64,000 nucleotides of DNA. Source: Fischerella sp. PCC 9605. Its GTDB lineage: Bacteria; Cyanobacteriota; Cyanobacteriia; Cyanobacteriales; Nostocaceae. The stretch covers positions 136,712 to 200,711 of the forward strand of contig NZ_KI912149.1 of NCBI RefSeq assembly GCF_000517105.1, read 5' to 3'. Below are positions 1-10,471 of this stretch, one piece after another. Numbering within the stretch: position 1 is the first letter of the stretch; each line of letters opens with the position of its first letter. The translations under genes and the position numbers were made by a program. The notes beneath the pieces are model-generated. The model was not told the origin of the DNA. It saw nothing but the letters and a program-made list of their open reading frames with translations, and did not search any database.

Positions 1-70
1 GACTTTCATCCTCACTTACTCTCAATATCGTTGTTTACATTATAGATGTAAAAGATTATTTTGTATAGAT

Positions 71-125
71 ATGAAAACAGCGTAGTGATAAAACTTCATA
101 TCAGCTACGCTGTTGTTGTTGTTGT
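71..125 (+). terminator. Stem-loop, possible terminator
   Basis: A perfect 10-bp stem (76-85 with 105-114) is followed by a GTT trinucleotide run. The run contains T but is not a clean T-tract, so termination of a plus-strand gene lying left of the window is only possible. Confidence 0.35.
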
Positions 126-149
126 TATTTATAATTTAATCAGATATAA

Positions 150-392
150 ACCAGCGCATCTTCGTTTCTTGATTTAGACCCAATCCCAGTCTACAAGCAA
201 GGCGAGAAACATAGTTTTAGTGGCAAGCGAATCACAAGGGCATGGTACAAATCCAAGCATGGTTTACGCATCCATGCTGATATCAACGCCAGTCTGAATT
301 TGATTAGAAAGGTAGTCCCTGCGGCTTTTGGCTTCGGGATAGCGGGTATTGCAGTTTGCCCCTTCCGGGTCACTCCGGGTAAAGTGGCTTAG
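150..392 (+). pseudogene. tnpB: Decayed 3' end of a TnpB (IS200/IS605-type) gene
   Basis: The plus frame from 150 to the TAG at 390-392 translates to the conserved C-terminal tail of TnpB proteins: FLDLDPIPVY, then GEKHSFSGKRI, then LRIHADINASLNLIRK, then CPFRVTPGK. The frame is closed by a TAA at 147-149, and nothing encoding the zinc ribbon or the rest of the RuvC-like nuclease precedes it. This is a remnant without activity. The match is from family knowledge of TnpB tails, not a database search. Confidence 0.7.
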
Positions 393-568
393 AGATATTT
401 GTCCATAAAGCTACTAACTGTAAGTCTTGATCTGATTGGAATTATCGGGGTAGGGCAAGCAAGACTTAACTTGGGTATTGGTTTTGTTGATGCGGGTATG
501 CAGTGACATTGTATTCCTAATATTAAGTAGTTAATAGTTAATAGCCAGGAACCATTAACCATGAACAA
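393..568. other. Intergenic flank of the tnpB remnant
   Basis: No gene seen. The stretch may hold the former right end of the element. Its last 50 bases carry the short TTAATAGTTAATAG-type repeats that recur between genes in this genome. Confidence 0.4.
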
Positions 569-3500
569 TCAACCAGAAGTGCTATTCGCTATTAGGTGCC
601 GATCAAGTACATTTTTCACCATTGTTAACAGCTTGTGTTCCAGATAAGGCTTGGTGATATAAGCTGTTGCCCCCAGTTCCGAAGCCATCAAGCAGTGTTT
701 TTCACCACTTCGAGACGTCAGGATAATTACAGGAATAGTTGCCAAAGCAGGGTCTTGCTGACGGTGTTTGAGAAACTCAAACCCATTCATTCGAGGCATC
801 TCGATATCGCAGATCACCAACTCGATGCTTGTGTGATGCTGGAGTTGCTGAATTGCTTCGTAACCATCTTTTGCCTGAAGTACCTGATAGCCAGCTTTTT
901 GTAGGGCCTGAGCCAAGCTTTGGCGCACAGTGATGGAATCATCCACTATGAGAACTATTTTGTTTGGTATTGTCTGGGGAACTAATTTGGCCTTGACTGG
1001 TGGTAGTGAGGCAGTACGGAACTGGGGTAATTGGCGTTGCTGGGAACTGGATGAGAGGATACGAGCATTTGTGTATAATCGTGTGTTAATAGCATCGCTA
1101 TCCCGTAGGTAATTAGTATGGCTACTAGCTTGCCGATCCAACACATACTCCATCAATGCTGCCGCGTCGAGTACTAGTGTCAGCCGGCCATCAGCCAGTA
1201 TACTTCCCCCATAAATATAGCTGGGTGGCACAATCATTTGCCCCAAAGGACGAATAACTAATTCTTGTTCCCCAAGCATCTGCTCTACTTCCAGACCAAG
1301 AAGCCGATCTTGGTAACGGATGAGAATAATGGGCATCATTTCTCCCTGAGGGATAAAGGTATGCTTGGGCTGGGAAACCAAGGAGTCCAAAGGCGAGAAA
1401 TAATTCAGAACTTTCGAGAGTTGGTAAATAGGGATGAGTTGTTCATCATCACCCTTCCCCCACCGTAGGACTTTACCACCTTCCCAGGATCTGATCTGGT
1501 GTGCTTGAGGCATGAGAACTTGCTCGATCGCATCAGTAAAAAAGGTATAGATGCGATCGCCTGCCTGGGTGAGAAGCAATCTCGCGATGTTTAGACTCAG
1601 GGGAATTTGGAGTATGAACGTTGTGCCTCGGTGGAGTTCAGAAGAAACCGCGATCGAACCCTGGATTGCTTGCAACTGAGTACGCACCACATTCAGACCA
1701 ATGCCTCGCCCAGAGAGGTCATTAACACCAGAAGCGGTAGAAAAGCCTGGTTCAAACAGTAAATTCGTCAACTCAGCTTCATTAAGATTGCTAGCTTCGG
1801 CAACGATTTGACGTTCTACCGCCGTGGCGCGAATCTTGTCAAAATCCAATCCTTGACCATCATCCCGAATTTCAATCATCAAGTACCTACCCTGATGGTA
1901 GGCGCAGATTTCAATCTGACCTTGGTGTGGTTTACCCCGTTGTTGCCGGATTGGGGGGGACTCAATCCCGTGGTCAAAAGCATTGCGAATCAGGTGCAAC
2001 AGGGGATCGTATAGCTTTTCAACCACCACTTTATCCACTAGAACTTCATTTCCACGGATTTCCAGTACTACTGACTTTTTATGTATAACTTGTAACTGTT
2101 GCAGCAGCAGGGGGAAGCGACGGAAAAGTTCGCCCAAGGGCGACATCCGAGCTGTCATTAGGGCATCACGGGTACTGGTCAACAGCCGACGTTGTTTTTC
2201 TACAGTCTGTTTGGACTGGCGAGCAAACAAATCGATAGCATCGATGGCTTCTGCTAATTGCACGGTGTTTTCCAGAATCGACTGGATGAGAATCTGGGAT
2301 TTGCTATAGCTATTTAGTTCTAAGGAATCAAAACGTTCAATGGATAGACCGGGGAGGGACAGAGGTGATGACGCCTCCAAAGACGCGGTTTCATTAGATC
2401 CAGTGACGCCCAGAGTGGAAGATGCGGAGAATGTCCCCGTGTCCTCTTCCCCTTGTTCCGGCACAGTGAACAGACGATCGCTGCGATCCTGCAATTGGTC
2501 GAGCAGTGAGGAATGTTGCTTGAGCCGGGAGAGGACTACTCGCACCGCAGCCAGTAGCTGGTCGTTTTGGAGCGACTGGCGGTTTTGGTTAGTTAGCAAT
2601 TCTCCAATTGAGTAATCTAGGCGCTCTAGCTCTTCCACATTCACCCGCACAGTGCGAGACGGAAAAATTTGGTCTTTGTGGAGAACATGGCTTGACTCGT
2701 CGGTTTCTGGTGTCGGGGTGGGGGGCACTTCATCGTTAACTTCTTCTGACTCCTCTAGGGATGGGTTGAGGCGGTGAATTTCTTCTGCTGCGCCCCAGAT
2801 AGTCTCTAAGAGCGGGTTGGCTGATTCCTGGTTCTGTGATTCATTCAAGTTGGTGTCAGTTGTACTAGCTACCCAGCCAACTTCTCTTTGAGTTGCCGAC
2901 TCTTGAGCTTCAACTGATGCATTCTCAGATGATGGTAAATTCTCCGGCCTTGGCTTTTTCTTTCTCTGCCTGTTTGTGCCTGTTTGTGTCTGTACGGTTT
3001 TGCGGCTTTGCCTGTTTGTGCTTGTTGGTGTCTGTGTACTTTTACGGCTTGCCCTATTTTTGTTTGTGCTTTTTTTTACTATTGGCTCTCTGACATCAAA
3101 ATTATCTTGGCTAACTTCTAACTCTACTGCTGGATTTACACTGGTGCTTAGTCCACTCAGTTGGAGCAGCGCCAGGGAGGGTTGACCGCCTTGATTGCGA
3201 TCGCCATTGAGTACGGCAACTCGTGCGTCCTGAAAGTCCAACAGAGCAGTCTGGGCAATGGTCAGCACCTGCTCCGGATGGGCTGCCAGGGCTGCGATCG
3301 CCGCCTGGGCAATGGCTCCGAAACCTGGTAATTTTAAAGATTCTGCCAGTCCTTGGAAAACTTCGGCTTCAGTCCGGAGCTTGGAGGCGATCGCCATTGG
3401 GTCGCCATCAGCTAGCACTGCGGCGAGTTCGTCTAACTGTTGGGCGACACCTAATTTAAAAATGGACTGCATCAAGTCAAAGCCTAATTCTTGCGAGGAA

Positions 3501-3931
3501 GGCAGATAAGCTTCATCAGCAAAAAAGTCCCCTAGCTTTTCTTGCAGTTGGGCAAAAACAGTGGCAGTCCGGTCAAGAACTTCGGCATCATTTACTTGCC
3601 CTCCTGTAAATAAAGCTGTTAGAGGTAAGCGCAGACACTCATAACCCTCAAACAGTAAAGCTTCCACTTCTGCATCTATTACCAAACCAGGTTTGCACAG
3701 GGCTTTGAAAATATCCTCCAAAGAGTGGGCTACGCTTTTGATCGTTTCCATTCCCACCATAGCTGCTGCCCCTTTGAGGGTGTGGGTGAGCCGCATCATG
3801 GTGTGGATCTTATTGAGACTATAGTCTTTTCGGAGACTGAGTAATTCCTGTTCTAAGGCTTGCAGCAGTTCCCCTGCTTCTTGGAGAAAGTAGTGCAAAC
3901 TCTGCTCGTGAATGCTTGGGTCATTAGTCAT
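569..3931 (-). CDS. pixL: CheA-type hybrid histidine kinase/response regulator of the phototaxis operon
   Basis: Central kinase of a chemotaxis-like pathway: it autophosphorylates on an Hpt histidine and passes phosphate to CheY partners. Order of domains in 1120 residues: Hpt with His50 in RLTHTLKGAA; a second helical region to about residue 290; a Lys/Arg/Thr-rich low-complexity linker; dimerisation and HATPase (N-box IRNAFDHG, G-boxes DDGQGLD and GRGIGL); a CheW-like domain; and a C-terminal receiver with Asp1042 in CDIEMPRMNG. The start is set at 3931 (MTNDPS), because the upstream 46 codons are translated GTTGGTT repeats. It is the last gene of the five-gene minus-strand operon. Family and order match Synechocystis pixL/taxAY1 and Nostoc ptx. 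Orthology is inferred from architecture and order. Confidence 0.85.
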   Translation of the reverse strand: MTNDPSIHEQSLHYFLQEAGELLQALEQELLSLRKDYSLNKIHTMMRLTHTLKGAAAMVGMETIKSVAHSLEDIFKALCKPGLVIDAEVEALLFEGYECLRLPLTALFTGGQVNDAEVLDRTATVFAQLQEKLGDFFADEAYLPSSQELGFDLMQSIFKLGVAQQLDELAAVLADGDPMAIASKLRTEAEVFQGLAESLKLPGFGAIAQAAIAALAAHPEQVLTIAQTALLDFQDARVAVLNGDRNQGGQPSLALLQLSGLSTSVNPAVELEVSQDNFDVREPIVKKSTNKNRASRKSTQTPTSTNRQSRKTVQTQTGTNRQRKKKPRPENLPSSENASVEAQESATQREVGWVASTTDTNLNESQNQESANPLLETIWGAAEEIHRLNPSLEESEEVNDEVPPTPTPETDESSHVLHKDQIFPSRTVRVNVEELERLDYSIGELLTNQNRQSLQNDQLLAAVRVVLSRLKQHSSLLDQLQDRSDRLFTVPEQGEEDTGTFSASSTLGVTGSNETASLEASSPLSLPGLSIERFDSLELNSYSKSQILIQSILENTVQLAEAIDAIDLFARQSKQTVEKQRRLLTSTRDALMTARMSPLGELFRRFPLLLQQLQVIHKKSVVLEIRGNEVLVDKVVVEKLYDPLLHLIRNAFDHGIESPPIRQQRGKPHQGQIEICAYHQGRYLMIEIRDDGQGLDFDKIRATAVERQIVAEASNLNEAELTNLLFEPGFSTASGVNDLSGRGIGLNVVRTQLQAIQGSIAVSSELHRGTTFILQIPLSLNIARLLLTQAGDRIYTFFTDAIEQVLMPQAHQIRSWEGGKVLRWGKGDDEQLIPIYQLSKVLNYFSPLDSLVSQPKHTFIPQGEMMPIILIRYQDRLLGLEVEQMLGEQELVIRPLGQMIVPPSYIYGGSILADGRLTLVLDAAALMEYVLDRQASSHTNYLRDSDAINTRLYTNARILSSSSQQRQLPQFRTASLPPVKAKLVPQTIPNKIVLIVDDSITVRQSLAQALQKAGYQVLQAKDGYEAIQQLQHHTSIELVICDIEMPRMNGFEFLKHRQQDPALATIPVIILTSRSGEKHCLMASELGATAYITKPYLEHKLLTMVKNVLDRHLIANSTSG

Positions 3932-4189
3932 TTGTTGGTTGTTGGTTGTTGGTTGTTGGTGAGCCAGCGCGCTCCAAAGGGGGTTCCCCCCATGAGCGAC
4001 TGGCGAACCCGGAGGGTTGTTGGTTGTTGGTTGTTGGTTGGAAATCAGTGAACAGTGAATAGTCGGCAACTGATAACTGAATAACTGATAACTGGTTGTT
4101 ACTGGTTGGGAGTTTGTCTACTAACTACTAACTATTAATTACTAACCACTAACAACTAACACCTAACAACCAACAACTAACAACTAATA
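3932..4189. repeat. Short tandem repeats between pixJ and pixL
   Basis: Degenerate heptamer-type repeats (TTGGTTG, then TAACTAC and CAACTAA units) fill nearly the whole 258-bp gap. A GC-rich insert at about 3960-4017 interrupts them. This is the STRR repeat type known from heterocystous cyanobacteria. It makes the upstream frame of pixL look longer than it is. Confidence 0.8.
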
Positions 4190-7100
4190 TCAATCAACTT
4201 TAAACTGGTCAGCACTGCTCTGGAGACTTTGAGCCATTGCCAGGAGTTCCTTAAAGGAAGTGGACATTTCCATAGAATCCTCGGAGGTTTTGTTGGCAAT
4301 CTTTGCCACCTCGGTCATGGTTTGCGTCACTAATTGGAACTGCTGGGTTTGTGACTGCGTTGCCTGGATGATACCTTCCACTAGCTGGCTGATGTGGGAC
4401 GTAGCTTGAACGATCGCATTCAAATTATGGCGAGTATCGTGTACCATCGCCGTTCCTTGGGCGACCTCCTGGATGCCCTTCTCCAGTGCTACAGCAACCT
4501 CAGCTGTGCCTACTTGGATTTCCTGCACTAGCTGCTCAATTTCGGTGGCGGCTTCAGCAGACTGACGCGCCAGAGTTCGCACCTCGTCGGCAACAACGCC
4601 AAATCCACGCCCGTACTCACCTGCTCTGGTGGCTTCAATCGCTGCATTCAGAGCCAGAATTTGAGTTTGAGTGGTAAAATTGCTAATCAGGTTCACCACC
4701 TTGGAAACCTTCTGGGAAGATTCCGACAAGCGCGTCAGCCGCTTGTTAGTTTCCGCCACCGTCTCTCGGATATTGACAATGCCATTGACGGTGCGGTTCA
4801 TGGTCGCATCTCCTTCCCGAACCGTCTGGTTTGCTTCTTGGATTGCCGCTTCTACCTGTTGGGCACTCGTCTCCACGGCTAAGGTAGAATTGACCATCGT
4901 CTGAATTTGCTCTAGCGCTTGACTGAGAGCCAGAAACTGCTGCTGGGCTTGGTCAGCTAAACCAACAATCGAGGCTTCACTGTTTTGGGATGTTTCGGCA
5001 ACTTGCCTGGATGCTGTCTGCACTTGCATGACGATTCGCCGCAAGCTTCGCAAGATGTTGTTATAGACATCAGCAACGGTTCCCACTTCAGTTTCTGACA
5101 CAGGAACGCGGATGGTGAGGTCTCCCTTTAAGCCAGGACGCACTGCTGTCAGCAACTGGATCACTTCCTCCTGAAGTTTCTCTTTAGCAGTTTTTTCCCG
5201 TGTTGCTGCTTCTGTTAATTGCTGGGATTGAGTTCGCAGTTGCTCTAGGTATTCTGCTTGTTGCAGAGCAAGACCGAGTTGCACCCCGACCTGAGCCAAC
5301 AAGTTGATGTCTATCTCCTCCCAATGGCGTGGTGCATCATTCTGATAAGCGCCTAATAGTCCCCAAAGTTGCTCACCTTTGAATATCGGCGCAATCATAT
5401 AGGCTTTCACCTGCCACTGCTCCAGCAACTGAATGTGGCATTCGTCATGCCCAACAGTATAGATGTTGTCTACGCTAGAACTTTGTTTGTGGCGATACCG
5501 ACCGCCCTTGCTTTCTTGCAGGTAAGTATCTTCGACTTTAGCCAGGTCGCTTCCCACCAGTTTTGCCCAATTGTTGCCTACATCCTCAAGTAGAAATTCC
5601 CCACTCCAGTCAGGATGAAAGCGGTAGATGACTGTCCGGTCGGTCTGCAACTGTCTGCGTAATTCCTGAAGAGCCATTTGCAACACGCGGTCAAGGGAAA
5701 AATTCTCCTGAATCAGAGCCAATCCCAGTCTGTAGACCAGTTTGCTGTAGATTGTCCCTCGTTCGACCGATTTGGTTAACCGTTCTGACTGGACGCGAAG
5801 TTCTTCAATATACTCTGCCTGCCGCAAAGCCACCCCTAGTTGACCACCGATTTGCATCATCAGCCTGAGTTCAGCCTCTTCCCAGTGCCGTGAACCACTG
5901 TGTTGAAATGCCGACAGCAACCCCCACAGCTTCTGCCCTTGCATGATCGCAACGACCATGCAAGCTTTGACTCCAAATAATTCGAGGGCTTCTACATGGC
6001 AATCGGCCAGACCAGCATTGTAGATATCATCCACAACTAAGGGTTCGTTGTTGCGGAATCTGCCGCCCTGGTGTTCTTGCAAATAGGGATCTTCCCAAGC
6101 ACTGCCAACCAGTTTTGGCCATCCCCCGGACTCCGACTCTACCAAAAAGTCACCGAAGTAATCTGGGCGGAACTTGTAGATGGTAATGCGCTCTACATCC
6201 AGTAGTTTGCGGACATCTTGGGTTGTCGCCTTGAAAATGGCATCAATGTTCGATGTATTGCGAATCTTGTCGATTACCTTAGCTGTGGCGCGTTCCAGTT
6301 CGGCAGCTTTAGTTAACTGGGTGGACTGCTCCTGCAATTGTTGCAGGTACTCTGCTTGCTGCAAAGCTACTCCCAGCTGACCGCCAATTTGAGTCATCAA
6401 GTTAACTTCAGCCTCTTCCCAGTTCCGAGAACTGGAGTTTTGATAGGCTGCCAACAGACCCCAAAGCTTTTCTCCTTGGAAAATGGGAACAATCACATAA
6501 GCCCTTGCCTGATAACGCTCCAGCATTTCAATGTAGCAGGGTGAGAACTCTCCTTGGTAAATATCATTAACAACCCTGAAGTTTGTTCCTTTGGCATAGG
6601 AACCCCCCTGAGTTTCTTGGAGATAGGTATCCGTAACAGTGGCTCTTTCTTTACCGAGGATTTTCACGCTGCATTCGCTGATATTCTCTCGCAGAATAGG
6701 ATTTTCAAATTGTTCCTGCATCAGCGCAGTCCAACCACTACTCACGGATTCTGCCACAAATTCACCGCTCCAGTCAGACTCGAAGCGATAGACAACGACA
6801 CGCTCAGCTTGTAGCAGTTCTCGGACTTCTTGAGTTGTCGTCTTGAAAATAGTTTTAATGTTTAATGTCTTGCGGATCTTGTCTATGACTTTGGCTGCGG
6901 CTCGCTCCCGCTCTGTGATTTTGGTTAATTTGGTGGATTGCTCTTGCAACTGTTGCAGGTACTCTGCTCGCTGCAAAGCTAGTCCGATTTGATTGCCAAT
7001 TTGCATCATCAGTTTGACTTCATTCTCTTCCCAATGCCGTACTCCGCTATGTTGAAATGCCGACAGTAACCCCCACAGTTTCTCTCCTTGCATGATGGCA

Positions 7101-9313
7101 ACGACAGCGCAGGATTTGACGCCAAAGTACTCAAGGGCTTCTACATGGCAAGGGTCTAGACCAGCATTGTAAATATCATCTGCGACAAAGGGTTCTTTGT
7201 TGCGGAACCTACCACCCTGGTGTTCGTTTAAATAGGGGTCTTCCCAACCACTGCCGACCAGTTTCGGCCAACCCCCAGACTCCGATTCTACTAAAAAGTC
7301 GCCGAAATAGTCCGGACGGAACTTGTAGATGGTGATGCGCTCTACATCTAGTAGTTTGCGGACATCTTGCGTTATTGCTTTGAAAATGGCGTCAATATCT
7401 AAGGAGATGCGAATCTTGTCAATCACCCTGGCTACTGCTCGTTCTCGCTCTGCTGCTTTAGCCAGTTGTTCAGTGTATTCTTTCTGCCGCCGTGCCACTG
7501 TAAATTGAGCGGCTATCTGTTGGATAAATTGAATTTCTGTTTCTTGCCACTGACGGGGATCGCTGCACTGGTGGATACACAGCAAGCCCCAGAGTTGCTC
7601 TCCGTTCAACAGAGGCACAACTAGATTTGCCCTTACCTGGAATTGAGACAGCATGGCAAGGTGACAATCTGTTAAACCGATATTTTGAATATCACTAGCT
7701 GCCCAGTATCGACCTTGGCGATACTGATCGTAGTACTTGCCGAAGCAACGATCCTGGATCTTGGCTTGTAGCGCGGAAGTGAAACCAGCCCGGACATCTT
7801 CTGCAATAATTTGCCCATGATTATAGTCAGAATTGGGGTCAAACTGGAACACTGCGACTCGGTCTGCGTTTAAGAAGCGTCGCACTTCTCTAACGGTTGT
7901 ATTAATGATGCTCTGGGAATCGGAGGACTGGCGAATCTGCTCAACTATTTTGGCGATCGCTCGTTCCCGTTCTAAAGATTTAGCTAGTGCGAGAGTGGAT
8001 TCTGCCTGTTGCAAGGATACACCTACCTGCATGCCAATCTGTTTTAGGGCGTTAACTTCAGCTTCTTGCCATTGGCGAGGTGCGTTGTTGTTGTAAGCAG
8101 CTAGTAAACCCCACAGCTTTCCTCTACAGAAAATCGGCGCGATCGCAAAAGCTTTGGCTTGAAATTGCTCCAATATTTCCAAATGACAGGGAGACAGACC
8201 AACCTTATAAATGTCATCAACAATCGATACTTGCTGGTTGCGATACCGACCCCCCTGAGTTTCTTGCAAATAACTATCATCCCAGATAGTTTTGATCTCG
8301 GGCCCGACCAACGGTACCCAACCACCAGCTACCGATTCAGCGACAAACTCGCCTCCCCAGTTGGAATCGAATCGATACACCGCCACGCGATCGCAATTGA
8401 GTAAATTCCGAGCCTCTTGGGTAGCGATGCGGAAGATTGTAGTTTCGTCATGAGCCTGGAGAATTCTGGCGATGACTTTGGTGACGGAGCGCTCCCAGTC
8501 TGCCTGCTTTTGTAATTGCGATCGCAGTTCTGTTGACTGCAATATCAGCATTAGTTCCGTCACAACTTGGTAGAGCAGACTAATTTCAGCTTCCTGCCAT
8601 TGTCGGGAACCAGAGCATTGCTGGACGACAAGTAAGCCCCAAACCTCTTTGTCTAACAGAATCGGCAGACTCAAGCTGGCTGTGACTTGGAACTGTGTCA
8701 AAAGTTGGAGTTGGTAAGGACTCAGGACTGAGATGTCATCCAAGGCGATCTGCTGTTTTTGTTGGTAGTTGAGCCGATTCTCAGCACCAAAGGCGATCGC
8801 TGGCAGAGATTTACTGAGACTGGGAGTATAACCATTTACTATTGCTTCTGACAGCACCACGCCCTCATTATCAGACTCGAAGCGGTAGATCAAGGTTCTG
8901 TCTACCCGTAAATGCTGCTGAATCTCGTGAATAATTTCTCGGAATATGGTATCAATATTTGCTGCTTGGCGCATCTGGCTGGCAATGGTCAATAACCACT
9001 GCCGCTCACGCTGGAAGTATTGCTCGGTTGCGACAGCCAGGTTAGCCTGCAACCGTCTTTGCAACTCCAAAGCCCAATTTTCCAGCTGGTGAACTTTCTC
9101 CAGGCTTTCAGGTTTAACAGCCTCTCCCGCCTGCTCCAAATCTGTTTTGATGGCAGTCACTAATGCAAAAGCTTGGTTGGGATCAAAATTGCCTTTCACC
9201 CCAGCTGTTTGTTGCTCGTTATTACCGTTACTGTGCGATTGGTAGAGTTGGGACTTGATAATTGGCTGAGATTGTTCAAATTCCTGTAGGATACCTTGAG
9301 TGTCAGTGGTCAT
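4190..9313 (-). CDS. pixJ: Soluble cyanobacteriochrome methyl-accepting chemoreceptor with seven GAF domains
   Basis: Light-sensing chemoreceptor of 1707 residues. Seven GAF domains are spaced about 175-204 residues apart, followed by a HAMP-like segment and an MCP signalling hairpin (tip [17 protein letters not shown]). No membrane segment is seen, so it should be cytoplasmic. The bilin-cysteine position reads Y200-Q in GAF1 (no Cys), C376-H, C550-H, C722-H, C926-Y, C1105-H and C1292-H. GAF3 also has a DXCF motif (D521-R-C-F). GAF5 carries an insertion with an extra Cys881. GAF2, 4, 6 and 7 have the YLQE/YLNE..GGR signature of red/green-type cyanobacteriochromes. The start at 9313 (MTTDTQ) is preferred because the longer frame would run into the CheW gene. 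The architecture equals PtxD of Nostoc punctiforme. Colours and bilin loading are inference. Confidence 0.88.
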   Translation of the reverse strand: MTTDTQGILQEFEQSQPIIKSQLYQSHSNGNNEQQTAGVKGNFDPNQAFALVTAIKTDLEQAGEAVKPESLEKVHQLENWALELQRRLQANLAVATEQYFQRERQWLLTIASQMRQAANIDTIFREIIHEIQQHLRVDRTLIYRFESDNEGVVLSEAIVNGYTPSLSKSLPAIAFGAENRLNYQQKQQIALDDISVLSPYQLQLLTQFQVTASLSLPILLDKEVWGLLVVQQCSGSRQWQEAEISLLYQVVTELMLILQSTELRSQLQKQADWERSVTKVIARILQAHDETTIFRIATQEARNLLNCDRVAVYRFDSNWGGEFVAESVAGGWVPLVGPEIKTIWDDSYLQETQGGRYRNQQVSIVDDIYKVGLSPCHLEILEQFQAKAFAIAPIFCRGKLWGLLAAYNNNAPRQWQEAEVNALKQIGMQVGVSLQQAESTLALAKSLERERAIAKIVEQIRQSSDSQSIINTTVREVRRFLNADRVAVFQFDPNSDYNHGQIIAEDVRAGFTSALQAKIQDRCFGKYYDQYRQGRYWAASDIQNIGLTDCHLAMLSQFQVRANLVVPLLNGEQLWGLLCIHQCSDPRQWQETEIQFIQQIAAQFTVARRQKEYTEQLAKAAERERAVARVIDKIRISLDIDAIFKAITQDVRKLLDVERITIYKFRPDYFGDFLVESESGGWPKLVGSGWEDPYLNEHQGGRFRNKEPFVADDIYNAGLDPCHVEALEYFGVKSCAVVAIMQGEKLWGLLSAFQHSGVRHWEENEVKLMMQIGNQIGLALQRAEYLQQLQEQSTKLTKITERERAAAKVIDKIRKTLNIKTIFKTTTQEVRELLQAERVVVYRFESDWSGEFVAESVSSGWTALMQEQFENPILRENISECSVKILGKERATVTDTYLQETQGGSYAKGTNFRVVNDIYQGEFSPCYIEMLERYQARAYVIVPIFQGEKLWGLLAAYQNSSSRNWEEAEVNLMTQIGGQLGVALQQAEYLQQLQEQSTQLTKAAELERATAKVIDKIRNTSNIDAIFKATTQDVRKLLDVERITIYKFRPDYFGDFLVESESGGWPKLVGSAWEDPYLQEHQGGRFRNNEPLVVDDIYNAGLADCHVEALELFGVKACMVVAIMQGQKLWGLLSAFQHSGSRHWEEAELRLMMQIGGQLGVALRQAEYIEELRVQSERLTKSVERGTIYSKLVYRLGLALIQENFSLDRVLQMALQELRRQLQTDRTVIYRFHPDWSGEFLLEDVGNNWAKLVGSDLAKVEDTYLQESKGGRYRHKQSSSVDNIYTVGHDECHIQLLEQWQVKAYMIAPIFKGEQLWGLLGAYQNDAPRHWEEIDINLLAQVGVQLGLALQQAEYLEQLRTQSQQLTEAATREKTAKEKLQEEVIQLLTAVRPGLKGDLTIRVPVSETEVGTVADVYNNILRSLRRIVMQVQTASRQVAETSQNSEASIVGLADQAQQQFLALSQALEQIQTMVNSTLAVETSAQQVEAAIQEANQTVREGDATMNRTVNGIVNIRETVAETNKRLTRLSESSQKVSKVVNLISNFTTQTQILALNAAIEATRAGEYGRGFGVVADEVRTLARQSAEAATEIEQLVQEIQVGTAEVAVALEKGIQEVAQGTAMVHDTRHNLNAIVQATSHISQLVEGIIQATQSQTQQFQLVTQTMTEVAKIANKTSEDSMEMSTSFKELLAMAQSLQSSADQFKVD

Positions 9314-9422
9314 ATTGCTTATTGATATTGATGGAGGATATATGAATAAATAAGGATGAAAGATATAGACGGCCTGCGGGTGGATTCCCCAAGAGTAGGC
9401 TGAAATTTTCAGCCTTAATTCT

Positions 9423-9989
9423 TCATCCTTCCGTCTTTTTGTGGCTCTGCCACAGAGAAAATCCAGCAATGGCTGCAACGTCCAAGACATTCCCCCTATC
9501 CCCAGGCAGATACCCCAGAACAAAAGGCAACAGCGAGCCAGGAAATAAGCCAAAGGACGGTGGATGCAGCTTTTCCAAATCATGTGATTCGATATCATTT
9601 ACTTTCTCTACCACCAGACCTACAGACTGGCCATTGACCTGAACCACCATTGCAATAGGAGATACCCCTGCTGTCAAAGTCAAGGGTGGATAGCCAACAA
9701 GATGGTTTAGGTCTACTAACCAAAGCATTTCTCCCCGCCAATTGCCAATTCCTAAAACGCAACTGGGCATTTGCGGAACTGGCAAAATTTCCGCCACGTC
9801 AATCCTGAGAATTTCTGCTATCTGCTCTAGGGGTAGCAGCGCACTGTCTTGCGAACCAAGAGGAAAGCGGATCAACCGAGATAGGGGGCGTTCTGGAGGC
9901 AGTTGGTCTAATATCAGTGGGTCAAAACTAGTCGCTATAGAGTTGACAAACGTTTGAGCGAACATATCTAAATTTTGGTCATTTGTCAT
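9423..9989 (-). CDS. pixI: CheW-like adaptor protein
   Basis: Adaptor that couples the chemoreceptor to the CheA kinase. The 188-residue protein has a CheW fold: a short N-terminal tail, then [22 protein letters not shown] and the core [17 protein letters not shown], and [12 protein letters not shown]. It lies between cheY and the receptor gene, 109 bp before the latter. The start MTND at 9989 lies in a CATTTGT repeat tract, so Met9 (MFAQ, 9965) is an alternative. Matches PixI/TaxW1 or PtxC by position. Confidence 0.85.
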   Translation of the reverse strand: MTNDQNLDMFAQTFVNSIATSFDPLILDQLPPERPLSRLIRFPLGSQDSALLPLEQIAEILRIDVAEILPVPQMPSCVLGIGNWRGEMLWLVDLNHLVGYPPLTLTAGVSPIAMVVQVNGQSVGLVVEKVNDIESHDLEKLHPPSFGLFPGSLLPFVLGYLPGDRGNVLDVAAIAGFSLWQSHKKTEG

Positions 9990-10105
9990 TTGTCATTTGT
10001 CTAAATATTTATAACTAATGACCACTAACCAATGTACAGACGTGCCATGGCACGTCTCTACAACCACTAACCACTAACCAATGACTATTGACTAATGACT
10101 AATGA
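9990..10105. repeat. STRR tract containing a 20-bp palindrome
   Basis: The gap between cheY and cheW is made of CATTTGT and ACTAACC type repeats. A perfect 20-bp palindrome lies at 10038-10057 (AGACGTGCCATGGCACGTCT), followed by CTAC. It belongs to the dispersed GTAGAGACG palindromes of cyanobacterial genomes; another copy is at 32154. Confidence 0.65.
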
Positions 10106-10471
10106 CTAAACAGCAGTCAATTGTTGGATTGTTTGCAGCAGTTTTTGTTGATCTATCGGCTTGGGTATGTAGGCATCAGCTCCCAGCATCGTACCCAAGA
10201 GTTTGTCTGCCTCGGTTCCTTTGGTTGAGCTAATCACTACTGGGATTCCTCGGGTACGGTCATTGCTCTTGATTTCATGGCAGAGTTCAAATCCGCTTTG
10301 ACCAGGCAAAATCACATCGATAATCATCAAATCCGGTGTCTGTGACTGAAGTTTAACCAGCGCTTCCTCACTGCTGGTGGCACTTACTACCGCTAGACCC
10401 GCTTGCCTGAGATAATGGGTCAACACCTCGGTTTCCGTCAAGCTATCTTCAACCAAAAGGACTGTAATCAT
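10106..10471 (-). CDS. pixH: CheY-like single-domain response regulator
   Basis: A 121-residue stand-alone receiver domain: acidic pair in VEDS, phosphoacceptor Asp in MIIDVILPGQSG, Lys in YIPKP. It is expected to receive phosphate from the CheA kinase and act on the type IV pilus machinery. The start at 10471 (MITVLLVEDS) overlaps the stop of the preceding gene as ATGA, which implies translational coupling; the longer frame is not used. Corresponds to PixH or PtxB by order. Confidence 0.88.
   Translation of the reverse strand: MITVLLVEDSLTETEVLTHYLRQAGLAVVSATSSEEALVKLQSQTPDLMIIDVILPGQSGFELCHEIKSNDRTRGIPVVISSTKGTEADKLLGTMLGADAYIPKPIDQQKLLQTIQQLTAV

Noticed and set aside
191-373. 60-codon minus-strand frame
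   Set aside because: It is the antisense of the TnpB C-terminal remnant on the plus strand.
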